Positions 32,736 to 40,477 of a DNA stretch of 40,477 nucleotides are shown here, in pieces. The notes under the pieces were generated by a model. It ran no database searches. It worked only from the letters and a program-made list of their open reading frames with translations, and was not told where the DNA came from. The first letter of the stretch is position 1, and each line of letters opens with the position of its first letter. Origin of the DNA: Afipia sp. P52-10. GTDB lineage: Bacteria > Pseudomonadota > Alphaproteobacteria > Rhizobiales > Xanthobacteraceae. The DNA is taken from assembly GCF_000516555.1 (NCBI RefSeq), contig NZ_AZSJ01000003.1, positions 171,982 to 212,458 of the forward strand. The letters run 5' to 3'. Position numbers and translations under genes: made by a program.

Positions 32736-34835
32736 CTAATCTTGGATCTTGGAGAAGTCGGCGACCGTGCGGGTGGCCGCGCGAATCTCGTTCAACAGCT
32801 TGAGACGATTTGCGCGCACGGCCTTGTCGTCATCGTTGACCTTCACCTTGTCGAAGAACGCATCGACGGCAGGCCGAAGCTTCGCCATCGCCGCCATCGC
32901 CGCAGCGAAGTCTTCCCGCGCGACGGCGTCCGCAGCATCGCCCTTGGCGCTGGCGATCGCGGATGCCAGGGCCTTCTCTTCGTCGAGCTTCAGCAGCGCC
33001 CCATCAACCGTACCGGCATAGGCCGTGTTGTCCTTCTTCTCCTCGATGCGCAGGATGTTTGCCGCACGCTTGAAGCCGGCGAGCAGATTCTTGCCATCGT
33101 CAGTGTCGAGGAACTTGCCCAGCGCCTCGACACGGCGCACGACCATCAAGAGATCATCCTGGCCTTCGAGCGCGAACACGGCGTCAACAAGATCATGCCG
33201 TGCGCCCTGTTCGCGCAGTTGCACCTTCAGCCGGTCGGCGAAGAACGCCAGCAGATCAGGCGTGATCGTGTGGCTATCGGCTTTCCGCGAAAGTCCGTTG
33301 AGTCCTGACGTTGCCAGTGCGGACAACCGCAGCCGCAGACCGTTCTCGACAATCAATCGGATCACGCCCAGCGCCGCACGCCGCAATGCATAGGGGTCCT
33401 TGCTGCCGGTCGGCTTCTCATCGATCGCCCAGAAGCCCGCCAGCGTATCGATCTTGTCGGCGAGCGCGACCGCAATCGCCACTGGGTCGGTCGGCACGCG
33501 ATCATTTGGACCCTGCGGCTTGTAGTGATCCTCGATCGCGGTGGCGACGGAGGCATCTTCGCCCTGCGCCAACGCGTAGTACTTGCCCATCAGGCCCTGC
33601 ACTTCGGGGAACTCACCGACCACTTCCGTCAGCAGGTCCGCCTTCGCAAGCTTTGCCGCACGCCGCACCTTCGCCGCGTCCGCGCCGACCATAGGCGCGA
33701 TCTCGGCGGCCAGTCGCTCGATGCGGGCGATGCGCTCGGCCTGGGTGCCGAGCTTCTCGTGGAACACGATCTGCGCGAATTTCGGCAGCCGCTCGTCCAG
33801 CTTCGTTTTCAGATCGGTCTCATAGAAGAATTTGGCATCGCTCAAGCGCGCGCGGATCACGCGCTCGTTGCCGCCGATGATGGTCGCACCGCCATCGGCC
33901 GCCTCGATGTTGGCGACGAGGATGAACTTGTTGGCGAGCTTGCCGGTCTTCGGATCGCGGACGACGAAGCACTTCTGGTTGTTGCGGATGGTGGCGCGGA
34001 TCACCTCCCCCGGAATCGACAGGAAGCTCGCGTCGAACGAGCCCATCAGCACCACTGGCCACTCGACCAGGCCCGCGACCTCATCGAGCAGCGCCTGATC
34101 CTCAACCAGCTCGAAGCCCTGCGCGAACGCGAGCGACTTCGCGTCATTGAGGATGATGTCCTTGCGCCGCTGCGGATCGAGCACCACCTTGGCGGCTTCG
34201 AGCTTGGTCACGTAGTCGTCGAAACGACGCACACGGAAGGCGTCCGGGGCCATGAATCGATGGCCGCGGGTGGTCTGACCGGTCTCGATGCCGTCGATCG
34301 TGAAGCTGACGACATCCGGGTCCTCGGTCTCCGGCCCGAAGGTGGCGACAATCGAATGCAGCGGCCGCACCCAGGTCAGCGAGCCGGGCTTTACCGAGCG
34401 CGCGCCCCACCGCATCGCCTTCGGCCACGGGAACGTGCGAATGATCACGGGCAGGACTTCGGCGATCACGTCGAGCGCCGGACGGCCCGGCTTCTCGATC
34501 AGCGCCACATAGAATTCGCCCTTCTTCGGGTCCTTCTCGATCTTCGCTTCGCTCAGCGAGGACAAGCCCGCGCCTTTCAGGAAGCCCTGGATCGCAGCGT
34601 CCGGCGCGCCGACGCGCGGGCCCTTGCGCTCCTCTTTCAGATCGGGCTGGCGCACGGGGATGCCGTGCACGGTGAGCGCCAGCCGGCGCGGCGTCACGAA
34701 CGCTTTCGCACCCTCGTAGACGAGCCCTTCGGCCACGAGCTTCTCGGTGACGAGACGGCGCAGATCGTCCGCCGCCTTCGCCTGCATGCGCGCCGGGATT
34801 TCCTCGGAAAACAGTTCGAGCAGCAGATCAGGCAT
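32736..34835 (-). CDS. glyS: Glycine-tRNA ligase beta subunit
   Basis: A 699-residue subunit of the bacterial (alpha2 beta2) glycyl-tRNA synthetase. It has the N-terminal [18 protein letters not shown] (4-21), the tRNA_synt_2f signature blocks [20 protein letters not shown] and NQKCFVVRD, the HD-like domain around [22 protein letters not shown], and the C-terminal anticodon-recognition region ([13 protein letters not shown] and [30 protein letters not shown]). The beta chain binds tRNA and supplies discriminator recognition. It starts five bases after the alpha gene ends, so both are cotranslated. Confidence 0.97.
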   Translation of the reverse strand: MPDLLLELFSEEIPARMQAKAADDLRRLVTEKLVAEGLVYEGAKAFVTPRRLALTVHGIPVRQPDLKEERKGPRVGAPDAAIQGFLKGAGLSSLSEAKIEKDPKKGEFYVALIEKPGRPALDVIAEVLPVIIRTFPWPKAMRWGARSVKPGSLTWVRPLHSIVATFGPETEDPDVVSFTIDGIETGQTTRGHRFMAPDAFRVRRFDDYVTKLEAAKVVLDPQRRKDIILNDAKSLAFAQGFELVEDQALLDEVAGLVEWPVVLMGSFDASFLSIPGEVIRATIRNNQKCFVVRDPKTGKLANKFILVANIEAADGGATIIGGNERVIRARLSDAKFFYETDLKTKLDERLPKFAQIVFHEKLGTQAERIARIERLAAEIAPMVGADAAKVRRAAKLAKADLLTEVVGEFPEVQGLMGKYYALAQGEDASVATAIEDHYKPQGPNDRVPTDPVAIAVALADKIDTLAGFWAIDEKPTGSKDPYALRRAALGVIRLIVENGLRLRLSALATSGLNGLSRKADSHTITPDLLAFFADRLKVQLREQGARHDLVDAVFALEGQDDLLMVVRRVEALGKFLDTDDGKNLLAGFKRAANILRIEEKKDNTAYAGTVDGALLKLDEEKALASAIASAKGDAADAVAREDFAAAMAAMAKLRPAVDAFFDKVKVNDDDKAVRANRLKLLNEIRAATRTVADFSKIQD

Positions 34836-34840
34836 CGTGG

Positions 34841-35776
34841 CTACTCCGCCCGTCCGGCTTCGGTATGGACCCAGGCCTCGCCGCAGGCCTTTGCCAGCTC
34901 ACGCACGCGCAGGATGTAGCTCTGACGCTCGGTCACCGAGATCACGCCGCGCGCATCGAGCAGGTTGAAGACATGGCTCGCCTTGATGCACTGGTCATAG
35001 GCCGGCAACGCCAGCAGGTGCTGCTTGCCATTACCGCTGTCGCGCCAGCCGGCTTCGAGATATCGCTTGCAGGCAGTCTCGGCCATCTTGAACTGCTCGA
35101 ACAGCATCGTGGTGTCGGCGGCCTCGAAATTGTGCCGCGAATATTCCTGTTCGGCCTGCAGGAAGACGTCGCCATATGTCACCTTCTCGGCGCCTTCGCG
35201 GCCGTTGAAGTTCAAGTCGTAGACGCGGTCGACGCCCTGCACATACATGGCGAGCCGCTCCAGGCCGTAGGTGAGCTCGCCTGCCACCGGCGCGCATTCG
35301 ACGCCCGCGACCTGCTGGAAGTAGGTGAACTGCGAAACCTCCATGCCGTCGCACCAGCATTCCCAGCCGAGGCCCCAGGCGCCCAGCGTCGGGCTCTCCC
35401 AGTCGTCCTCGACGAAACGGATGTCATGCAGCTTGGAATCGATACCGATCGCGGCCAGCGAGCCGAGATACAGCTCCTGCAGGTTCGGCGGCGACGGCTT
35501 CAGGATCACCTGGAACTGGTAATAATGCTGCAGCCGGTTCGGGTTCTCGCCGTAGCGGCCATCCTTCGGCCGGCGCGAGGGCTGCACATAGGCGGCGTTC
35601 CACGGCTTCGGGCCGAGGGCACGCAGCGTCGTCGCCGGATGGAAGGTGCCGGCGCCCATCTCCATGTCGTAGGGCTGCAGGATGACGCAACCCTGATCGG
35701 CCCAGAACCGCTGCAAGGCGAGAATGAAGCCCTGGAACGATTTGTCCGGGCGCATGTGAAGCGGCAGAGAGTCCAT
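34841..35776 (-). CDS. glyQ: Glycine-tRNA ligase alpha subunit
   Basis: A 311-residue class II aminoacyl-tRNA synthetase catalytic subunit. It activates glycine and, with glyS, charges tRNA-Gly. Typical blocks: [43 protein letters not shown] (14-56), [34 protein letters not shown] (67-100) and [32 protein letters not shown] (about 127-158), covering motifs 2 and 3. Usual family length is about 295-310. First gene of the glyQS pair; divergent from the ICMT-like gene across a 188-base gap. Confidence 0.97.
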   Translation of the reverse strand: MDSLPLHMRPDKSFQGFILALQRFWADQGCVILQPYDMEMGAGTFHPATTLRALGPKPWNAAYVQPSRRPKDGRYGENPNRLQHYYQFQVILKPSPPNLQELYLGSLAAIGIDSKLHDIRFVEDDWESPTLGAWGLGWECWCDGMEVSQFTYFQQVAGVECAPVAGELTYGLERLAMYVQGVDRVYDLNFNGREGAEKVTYGDVFLQAEQEYSRHNFEAADTTMLFEQFKMAETACKRYLEAGWRDSGNGKQHLLALPAYDQCIKASHVFNLLDARGVISVTERQSYILRVRELAKACGEAWVHTEAGRAE

Positions 35777-35862
35777 GGATTTTGCGCGGTTACCGGGTGA
35801 GTTTGAGCGCGCGGAAACTATCGGCCCCCCCTTGGGGGGTCAAGGCAAGTGCAGCCCATCGC

Positions 35863-35920
35863 TCACGAAATCGGCCTGTGAAACTGGGCTTACGAAATCC
35901 GGCTTGCGAAATCGGCGATC
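35863..35920. repeat. Approximate tandem repeat, unit CGAAATCGGC
   Basis: Four imperfect units, CGAAATCGGCCTGT, GAAACTGGGCTTA, CGAAATCCGGCTTG and CGAAATCGGCGATC, lie between glyQ and the ICMT-like gene. Next to it, CCCCCC-TT-GGGGGG (35826-35839) makes a small palindrome on the glyQ side. Confidence 0.6.
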
Positions 35921-35964
35921 CTGGCGCCGGATCGGCGCAAGCATTGCGAGATGGAGCCATCGCC

Positions 35965-36495
35965 ATGGGCACGGCTACGGGTAAAGCATCGGCCATCCTC
36001 GGCACGGCGCTGTTTCTCGTCGCGGCGCCCGGCGTGGTTGCGGGCGTCATCCCGTTCTGGCTGTCCGGCTGGGAGCAACAGCCGGCGCTGCTCGGCCTGC
36101 CGCCCACCCGCCTCGGCCTGCTGTTGATCGTTGCGGGGATCGCCGTGCTGCTCGACTCGTTCGCCCGCTTCGCGCTGCAGGGGATCGGCACACCGGCGCC
36201 GATCGCCCCGACCAAGCACCTCGTCGTCACCGGGCTCTATCGCTACGTGCGCAATCCGATGTATCTCGCCGTTGGCGCGACGATCGTCGGCCAGGCGCTT
36301 TACCTCGGCAATGTCACGCTGCTGATCTACGGTGCTTGCTTCGCGCTCGCCGTCCACCTGTTCGTGCGCGGCTATGAAGAGCCGACCTTGCACAGGACGT
36401 TCGGCGCGGACTACGAGCGCTTCTGCGCGCATGTGAACCGCTGGTGGCCGCGGTTGCATCCCTGGCACGACGGCGAGCCATCCAGCGAGCGGTGA
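35965..36495 (+). CDS. Isoprenylcysteine carboxyl methyltransferase-like (ICMT/PEMT superfamily) membrane protein
   Basis: A 176-residue membrane protein with about four to five hydrophobic segments. The C-terminal part carries GLYRYVRNPMYLAVGATIVGQALYLGN (about 90-117) and EEPTLHRTFGADYERFCAHVNRWWPRL (about 137-163), the typical RYVRNPMY and EE..L...FG..Y..Y motifs of SAM-dependent methyltransferases of the ICMT/phospholipid-methyltransferase superfamily. Its natural target (a lipid, isoprenoid or small molecule) cannot be inferred. ATG 35965 follows GGAG at 35953-35956. It lies divergent from glyQ. Confidence 0.87.
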   Translation: MGTATGKASAILGTALFLVAAPGVVAGVIPFWLSGWEQQPALLGLPPTRLGLLLIVAGIAVLLDSFARFALQGIGTPAPIAPTKHLVVTGLYRYVRNPMYLAVGATIVGQALYLGNVTLLIYGACFALAVHLFVRGYEEPTLHRTFGADYERFCAHVNRWWPRLHPWHDGEPSSER

Positions 36496-36526
36496 CATCG
36501 CCCGCGACGGATTTTGGTTTCCGGAC

Positions 36527-36721
36527 CTACTCCGGCCGGTAAGCCCCTGTGGCGGGATCGCGACGGAGGGTGGGAATACGCTCGGCGCGCATCGTCTCAG
36601 CCATGCGGCCGAAACGCGCCTCCTCCAGTTCGTGATTGATTCGGCGGACTTCCTTGACCACCCAGCGCGCCAGCGCTGCGCCTCCAATCAGTCCCACTCC
36701 CCACGCAATCAGCGGCGGCAT
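36527..36721 (-). CDS. Small membrane-anchored hypothetical protein
   Basis: A 64-residue protein. Residues 1-22 (MPPLIAWGVGLIGGAALARWVV) form one hydrophobic segment, and the rest (KEVRRINHELEEARFGRM and a Pro/Arg-rich tail ending DPATGAYRPE) is charged and helical, probably cytoplasmic. The tail DPATGxYRPxE-like ending is common in small rhizobial proteins of unknown function, as I recall. GAGGA precedes the ATG. Convergent with the ICMT-like gene and downstream of the S49 peptidase on the same strand. Confidence 0.7.
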   Translation of the reverse strand: MPPLIAWGVGLIGGAALARWVVKEVRRINHELEEARFGRMAETMRAERIPTLRRDPATGAYRPE

Positions 36722-36923
36722 CGTCGCATCCTCATCGCTCCGGCTTCATGCCGGTCTCTCCACCATGTCAGGGTGCGGCTCAAATGTGGCGAAACTGCTC
36801 CCGTTTCCTGCGACCGAACGTCTTGGAACTGCGTAAAACAAGGACTTCCCTGCCTTCGAAGCGGCGTGCACCCACATTTTCGTGATCCCTTCGCAGGCGC
36901 GCCTGCTCCATTCACAACAGATC

Positions 36924-37841
36924 TCAGAAACCGAAGCGCGCCCAGATCGCCCGCGCCTCCAGCGCCGACATCAGCTCCTCCGGTGCCGTCGAGGCCGCGT
37001 CGCCAAGCCCCGCGAGCGTCATGCCGGCGCCACGCCGGCCGAGCAGACCCGACAACAGCCCGCGTGGCTGAGCGACCACCGGCATCTTCACCTTGTCGCC
37101 GAACCGCGCCCGCAGCACGCTGCGCAAATCGCCGATCGCGTCGCTCAAGCCCAGGTCGATCGATCGCTGGCCGGTCCAGTAGGCACCCGAGAACAGCTCG
37201 TCCTCGTCGCCGCGCAGTTTGGCGCCCCGGCAGCGCTTGACGAGATCGATAAACATCGTGTGGATCTCGTACTGCAACGATTTCAGCCGCGCCACATCGT
37301 CAGGATTCTCGGGCAGAAACGGATCGAGCATCGCCTTGTTCTTGCCCGAGGTATAAAGCCTGCGCTCGATGCCGATCTTCTCGATCAGCCCCTGAAAGCC
37401 GAACGAGCCGCCGACCACGCCGATCGAACCGACGATCGAAGACGGATCGCAAAAAATCTCGTCGCCTGCGCAGGCGATCATGTAGCCGCCCGACGCCGCG
37501 ACATCCTCCACGAACATGAACACCGGCAGCTTCTTCTCCGACGCGAGCTGGCGGATGCGCTGGTGAATCTGGTGCGACTGCACCGGCGAGCCGCCCGGCG
37601 AGTTGATAATGATCGCCACCGCCTTGGCGCCGCGCATGCCGAACGCCCGATCGAGAATCCGGGCCACGCCCGCCAGCGACATCCCCGGTCGCAGCGGCGT
37701 GACGGCGCCGATCACACCGGACAGCCGGACCACCGGCACGACCGGTGCATCGCCGCGCAGACGCGGCGGCAACAACCGCCTCAGCCCCTGGACCGTGGCG
37801 GCAAAGCCGCGCGTTTCGCTCGTCGGTTCGCTGACGCTCAT
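36924..37841 (-). CDS. S49 family serine peptidase (SppA/SohB-like)
   Basis: A 305-residue ClpP-fold peptidase of the signal-peptide-peptidase family. The Ser-Lys dyad is present: Ser117 in EDVAASGGYMIAC and Lys169 in YTSGKNKAML, with the same 52-residue spacing as Ser147/Lys199 of Bacillus SppA. It also has INSPGGSPVQSHQI (80-93) and GSIGVVGG (138-145). Unusually, the N-terminus (MSVSEPTSETRGFAATVQGLRRLLPPRLRG) shows no membrane segment or signal peptide, whereas SppA is membrane-anchored, so this one may be cytoplasmic. The C-terminal tail is helical and of unknown role. The gene's upstream neighbours are divergent. Confidence 0.9.
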   Translation of the reverse strand: MSVSEPTSETRGFAATVQGLRRLLPPRLRGDAPVVPVVRLSGVIGAVTPLRPGMSLAGVARILDRAFGMRGAKAVAIIINSPGGSPVQSHQIHQRIRQLASEKKLPVFMFVEDVAASGGYMIACAGDEIFCDPSSIVGSIGVVGGSFGFQGLIEKIGIERRLYTSGKNKAMLDPFLPENPDDVARLKSLQYEIHTMFIDLVKRCRGAKLRGDEDELFSGAYWTGQRSIDLGLSDAIGDLRSVLRARFGDKVKMPVVAQPRGLLSGLLGRRGAGMTLAGLGDAASTAPEELMSALEARAIWARFGF

Positions 37842-37950
37842 CGTTGAAATCCGGGTGTCAACATCGTGGTAACCATTTCTTGACTATCTGGAACGGACTT
37901 TGCATTCCATCATTCTGAGATGCAACGGCGATCCCGAACCTGGTGCTGCG

Positions 37951-38049
37951 ATGAAAGCCTATCTTCTGATGCTGCTGATCGGCGTGCTCCTGGCCACCAT
38001 CCATTTCACCACCCCGGCGGATGGCCGGCAGAAGCCTGCACAACAGTAA
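37951..38049 (+). CDS. Possible 32-residue peptide with one membrane/signal segment
   Basis: ATG 37951 to TAA 38047-38049 encodes MKAYLLMLLIGVLLATIHFT then TPADGRQKPAQQ. The first 19 residues are a clean hydrophobic segment followed by a polar, basic tail, as in small membrane peptides. There is no strong ribosome binding site (CTGGTG only). It lies between the divergent S49 gene and the convergent methyltransferase gene, where nothing else explains the space. Presence of a real gene is inferred from composition only. Confidence 0.45.
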   Translation: MKAYLLMLLIGVLLATIHFTTPADGRQKPAQQ

Positions 38050-38096
38050 GGCAATCTGACAGCAGGCCTGCCCCACCGACAGGCCGCGATCTGCCG

Positions 38097-38864
38097 TCAG
38101 CGTTTTGACAGCTGCACGACGGCTTCACCGCGCGAGATCGCCTGTGCCTGCGGCGTGGCCGCCCCGGCCGCATCAGCGAGCAAAAGCTCCGGCAGGATCG
38201 TCAGCGGCGCCCGCGATCCTTTCGTCGCAACGACCAGCACACGAATGGCCGCCATCTCCGGTTTCGGATGCACCGGCAGGACAGCAACGCTGCCGAAGCC
38301 GCGGCTCAATGCCGCGAGGATCGCCGCAAGCCCGTCCGCCCGCCAGATCAGCGTCAACCTGCCGCCGGGCTTGAGGATCCGCAACGCCGCGCGGCTCCAC
38401 GTCTCGATCGTGAACGCCGCCGCGTGATGGGCGCTCCGGCGCTGGACGTCCGGCGACGGCTGATGCCGGTCCGCATCATTGAAAGGCGGGTTCATCAGCA
38501 CATGATCGACACTGTCCGGAGCAAGACCAGCCGCGACGAACGCGTCGGCCTTTGCCTCCACGTCGAGCACCAGCACACGGGCTGTGAGACCGTTGCGTGC
38601 CACGTTTTCGCGCGCGAGCGTAGCCAGCCGCTCGTCCATCTCGACCAGCGTGAGATCGATCGCGCCCGTTCGCCGCGCCAACGCCAGCGCGGCGGCACCG
38701 ACGCCGGCGCCGAACTCGACCACCCGCTCGCCGCCTTGCACGTCGGCGGCGGCCGCAAGCAGCATCGCATCATGGCCGGCGCGATGACCCTTGCGCGGCT
38801 GCAACAGCCGCAGCCGGCCGCCAAGAAAGGCATCGTCGGTCAGATCGTCGCGGGCCTCGTTCAT
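38097..38864 (-). CDS. tRNA1(Val) A37 N6-methyltransferase-like (TrmN6/YfiC family)
   Basis: A 255-residue SAM-dependent methyltransferase. SAM-binding motif EFGAGVGAAALALARR (50-65), acidic motif VEMDERL (74-80), and the N6-adenine signature NPPF (125-128, VLMNPPFND). The start DAFLGGRLRLLQPRKGHRAGHDAMLLAAA (11-39) is characteristic of the YfiC/TrmN6 group, which methylates A37 of tRNA-Val. The substrate RNA is inferred. Its ATG overlaps the stop of the DUF2007 gene by four bases (ATGA at 38861-38864). Confidence 0.87.
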   Translation of the reverse strand: MNEARDDLTDDAFLGGRLRLLQPRKGHRAGHDAMLLAAAADVQGGERVVEFGAGVGAAALALARRTGAIDLTLVEMDERLATLARENVARNGLTARVLVLDVEAKADAFVAAGLAPDSVDHVLMNPPFNDADRHQPSPDVQRRSAHHAAAFTIETWSRAALRILKPGGRLTLIWRADGLAAILAALSRGFGSVAVLPVHPKPEMAAIRVLVVATKGSRAPLTILPELLLADAAGAATPQAQAISRGEAVVQLSKR

Positions 38865-39085
38865 TCCGGCCGCAATTCGTGGCCGAGGCCGGCATCGGCG
38901 ATCACGCGCCGGGCCGCCGCGACATCGCCGTCCTCGACCATGATCCGGCGCGGCAGAATGCCGAGCGATCCTTCGATCACGCTCATGTTCTGATCGAGCA
39001 CCAAATAGTGAATGCCCGCGCCGTCGAGCAATGCGCTCACCGCCGACACCAGCACAGGATCGTTGACCCGGATCAATTCACGCAA
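38861..39085 (-). CDS. DUF2007 small protein, coupled to the methyltransferase
   Basis: A 74-residue protein of the DUF2007 (putative signal-transducing) family: RVNDPVLVSAVSALLDGAGIHYLVLDQNMSVIEGSLGILPRRIMVEDGDVAAARRVIADAG. The fold is a ferredoxin-like alpha/beta pattern with no clear catalytic residue. Initiation is at TTG (39085), which is seven bases after a strong GGGGAG site; no ATG is available in this frame before the domain. Its stop overlaps the start of the TrmN6-like gene. Function unknown; it might act with that enzyme. Confidence 0.85.
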   Translation of the reverse strand: MRELIRVNDPVLVSAVSALLDGAGIHYLVLDQNMSVIEGSLGILPRRIMVEDGDVAAARRVIADAGLGHELRPE

Positions 39086-39273
39086 ATTCTAACTCCCCTG
39101 GCTATTCGGTTATTGTTTCGAACCTGCCCGGATAATAAAGAGCCTTCCGCTGCACAGATATCGCGTTCCGGAACGGCGTTCCAGCGGCGTCCAAAAGGCG
39201 AGAAAGGCTTTCCGCCTTGCCGCATGGCTCCGCAATTTCTATGCTTGCGCAACTGAATGCACGGAGACCCTGC
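39086..39273. other. Divergent promoter region of DUF2007 and prenyl synthase genes
   Basis: No gene is supported in these 188 bases. They hold an imperfect hairpin AAGGCG...CGCCTT (39195-39218), a GTTCCGGAAC-like palindrome (about 39164-39173), and an AT-rich spot (GGATAATAAAG, about 39129-39139). The hairpin lies about 60 bases before the GTG start and would sit in the leader of the prenyl synthase message. Confidence 0.45.
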
Positions 39274-40284
39274 GTGGCCGTAATCGTTCCTTTTGAGAGT
39301 CCCGCCAATGCAACCATCGACCAGCTCGTCGCTCTGGTTGCCGGCGATATGGAGCGCGTGAACGCGACCATTCTGTCGCGCACCGGCTCCGAGGTGACGA
39401 TGATCCCCGAGGTCGCCAACCACCTGATCTCCTCCGGCGGCAAGCGGCTGCGGCCGATGCTGACGCTGGCGATGGCTCATCTCGCCGGCTACACGGGCGA
39501 CGGCCACATCAAGCTCGCCGCCTCGGTCGAGTTCATGCACACAGCAACGCTGCTGCACGACGACGTCGTGGACGAGAGCGAAATGCGGCGCGGCAAGCTC
39601 TCGGCACGGATGCTGTGGGGCAATGAAGCGAGCGTGCTGGTCGGCGACTTCCTGCTCGGCCAGGCGTTCCGCATGATGGTCGAGGTCGGCTCGCTGCGCG
39701 CGCTCGACATTCTCTCGGCAGCAGCCGCCACCATCGCCGAGGGCGAGGTGATGCAGCTTGCCGCGGCAAAGAACACCGCCACCACCGAGGACGAATATCT
39801 CGCGGTGATCCGCGGCAAGACCGCGGAGCTGTTCGCAGCCGCCTGCGAGGTCGGTCCGGTGCTCGCCAACCGGCCCAAGGCCGAGCAGGCCGCTTGTCGC
39901 TCCGTCGGCATGAATCTCGGCATCGCCTTCCAGCTCGTCGACGACGCGCTCGACTACGGCGGCAAGGCCGCCAAGCTCGGCAAGAACATCGGCGACGATT
40001 TCCGCGAGGGCAAGATCACGCTGCCGGTGGTGCTGGCGTTCCGCCGCGGCAACGACGCCGAGCGCACATTCTGGATCAAGACGCTGGAGAAGGGCGAGAT
40101 CGGCGATAACGATCTCGACCACGCGCTCGGGCTGATGACCAAGCACCGCTCGCTGGACGATACGATCACCCGCGCGCACCATTACGGCGCGATGGCGGTC
40201 GATGCGCTGGCGCTGTTTCCGCCCTCGCCGATGAAGTCGGCGCTGGAGGAAGTGGTCGCATTCTGCCTTGCGCGCTCGCACTGA
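39274..40284 (+). CDS. ispB: Long-chain polyprenyl diphosphate synthase (octaprenyl/decaprenyl type)
   Basis: A 336-residue all-trans polyprenyl synthase that makes the C40-C50 side chain for ubiquinone. The first Asp-rich motif is DDVVD (96-100), preceded by the GGKRLRP substrate-binding loop (55-61); the second motif is DDALD in LVDDALDYGG with GDDFREGKITLPV after it. In this family ubiquinone-10 is usual, so decaprenyl diphosphate is likely, but chain length is not readable here. Initiation is at GTG 39274, seven bases after GGAG (39263-39266); the upstream in-frame ATG at 39241 has no such site. Transcribed away from the DUF2007 gene. Confidence 0.93.
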   Translation: MAVIVPFESPANATIDQLVALVAGDMERVNATILSRTGSEVTMIPEVANHLISSGGKRLRPMLTLAMAHLAGYTGDGHIKLAASVEFMHTATLLHDDVVDESEMRRGKLSARMLWGNEASVLVGDFLLGQAFRMMVEVGSLRALDILSAAAATIAEGEVMQLAAAKNTATTEDEYLAVIRGKTAELFAAACEVGPVLANRPKAEQAACRSVGMNLGIAFQLVDDALDYGGKAAKLGKNIGDDFREGKITLPVVLAFRRGNDAERTFWIKTLEKGEIGDNDLDHALGLMTKHRSLDDTITRAHHYGAMAVDALALFPPSPMKSALEEVVAFCLARSH

Positions 40285-40477
40285 TCGCCTCTCCCGATAA
40301 CAGATGCACGTTCGCAATCTCGCGGCGCGTTGCGCCCGAGGTTTGGGGCACCGAGCTCCGGTTTACCCGGCTCCCGGCATGGCAACGTTCCGCCCCCGAT
40401 GACGAGGGCGCGCGGAACGCCGGACGCGCAAGCGCGCCCGCAGCCTCGCGTGCAATGAAAACAAGCACACGAGTTAG
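40285..40477. other. End of window, no feature seen
   Basis: The last 193 bases carry only out-of-frame open frames without family resemblance. The CGCGCAAGCGCG-type palindrome near 40425-40437 is small and of uncertain meaning. Confidence 0.4.

Noticed and set aside
1-40477. Transposons, prophage or CRISPR arrays
   Set aside because: No transposase, integrase, phage gene or regularly spaced repeat array is visible; the repeats found are small palindromes.

Overview
The window is GC-rich chromosomal DNA (GC clearly above 60 %) from an alphaproteobacterium, most likely of the Bradyrhizobiaceae/Nitrobacteraceae (Bradyrhizobium, Rhodopseudomonas, Afipia group). The evidence is family-level: TIGR02301, DUF1236 and DUF3096 proteins, a NadQ-type NAD regulator, a decaprenyl-type prenyl synthase, a Lys/Ala-tailed pyruvate phosphate dikinase, and several palindromic intergenic repeats that resemble those scattered through genomes of this family. 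I see no phage, transposase, integrase or CRISPR, and the gene-dense layout with short gaps is that of a core chromosome.

Layout. 1-4.2 kb, minus: start of a short-chain dehydrogenase (cut by the window edge), an ABC-F ATPase, a TetR regulator and an EthA-like Baeyer-Villiger monooxygenase with a perfect palindromic operator over its promoter. 4.3-9.9 kb: a small Cys-rich secreted protein, tRNA-Pro(CGG), TsaC/Sua5, an FAD-linked oxidase, the SRAP-domain DNA-repair protein (minus) between repeats, a hypothetical-Nudix pair and a TIGR02301 protein. 10.3-18.6 kb: a small conserved protein, dihydroorotase (minus), then a co-directional run ygfZ - tag - YfbR-like HD phosphohydrolase - PTP-like phosphatase - NadQ regulator - DUF2339 giant membrane protein. 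18.7-22.7 kb, minus: two secreted proteins of unknown function separated by a strong terminator, an AcuI-type reductase and an MFS transporter. 23.0-26.8 kb: nadA-nadB-nadC, the de novo NAD pathway. 26.8-35.8 kb, mostly minus: SleB-type cell-wall hydrolase, ppdK, DUF3096 and DUF1236 small proteins, glyS and glyQ. 35.9-40.5 kb: ICMT-like methyltransferase, small membrane protein, S49 peptidase, a possible 32-residue peptide, TrmN6-like methyltransferase overlapped with a DUF2007 protein, and the long-chain prenyl diphosphate synthase.

How genes work together. The clearest regulatory logic is NAD supply: a NadQ-like ADP-ribose-type sensor regulator (14.8 kb) lies about 8 kb from nadABC (23.1 kb), and the nadA leader carries one perfect inverted repeat (7-3-7) and a second degenerate site with the same half-site spacing. 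The second module is monooxygenase plus TetR with a 20-bp palindrome. Tag and the HD phosphohydrolase overlap by four bases, as do DUF2007/TrmN6 and the 177-residue protein/Nudix pair, which indicates translational coupling. I found no convincing wholly new system. The most worthwhile leads are the two operator modules, the palindromic repeats placed inside and after nadABC, the S49 peptidase without a membrane anchor, the Tag with Asp in place of the usual Glu, and the small proteins.
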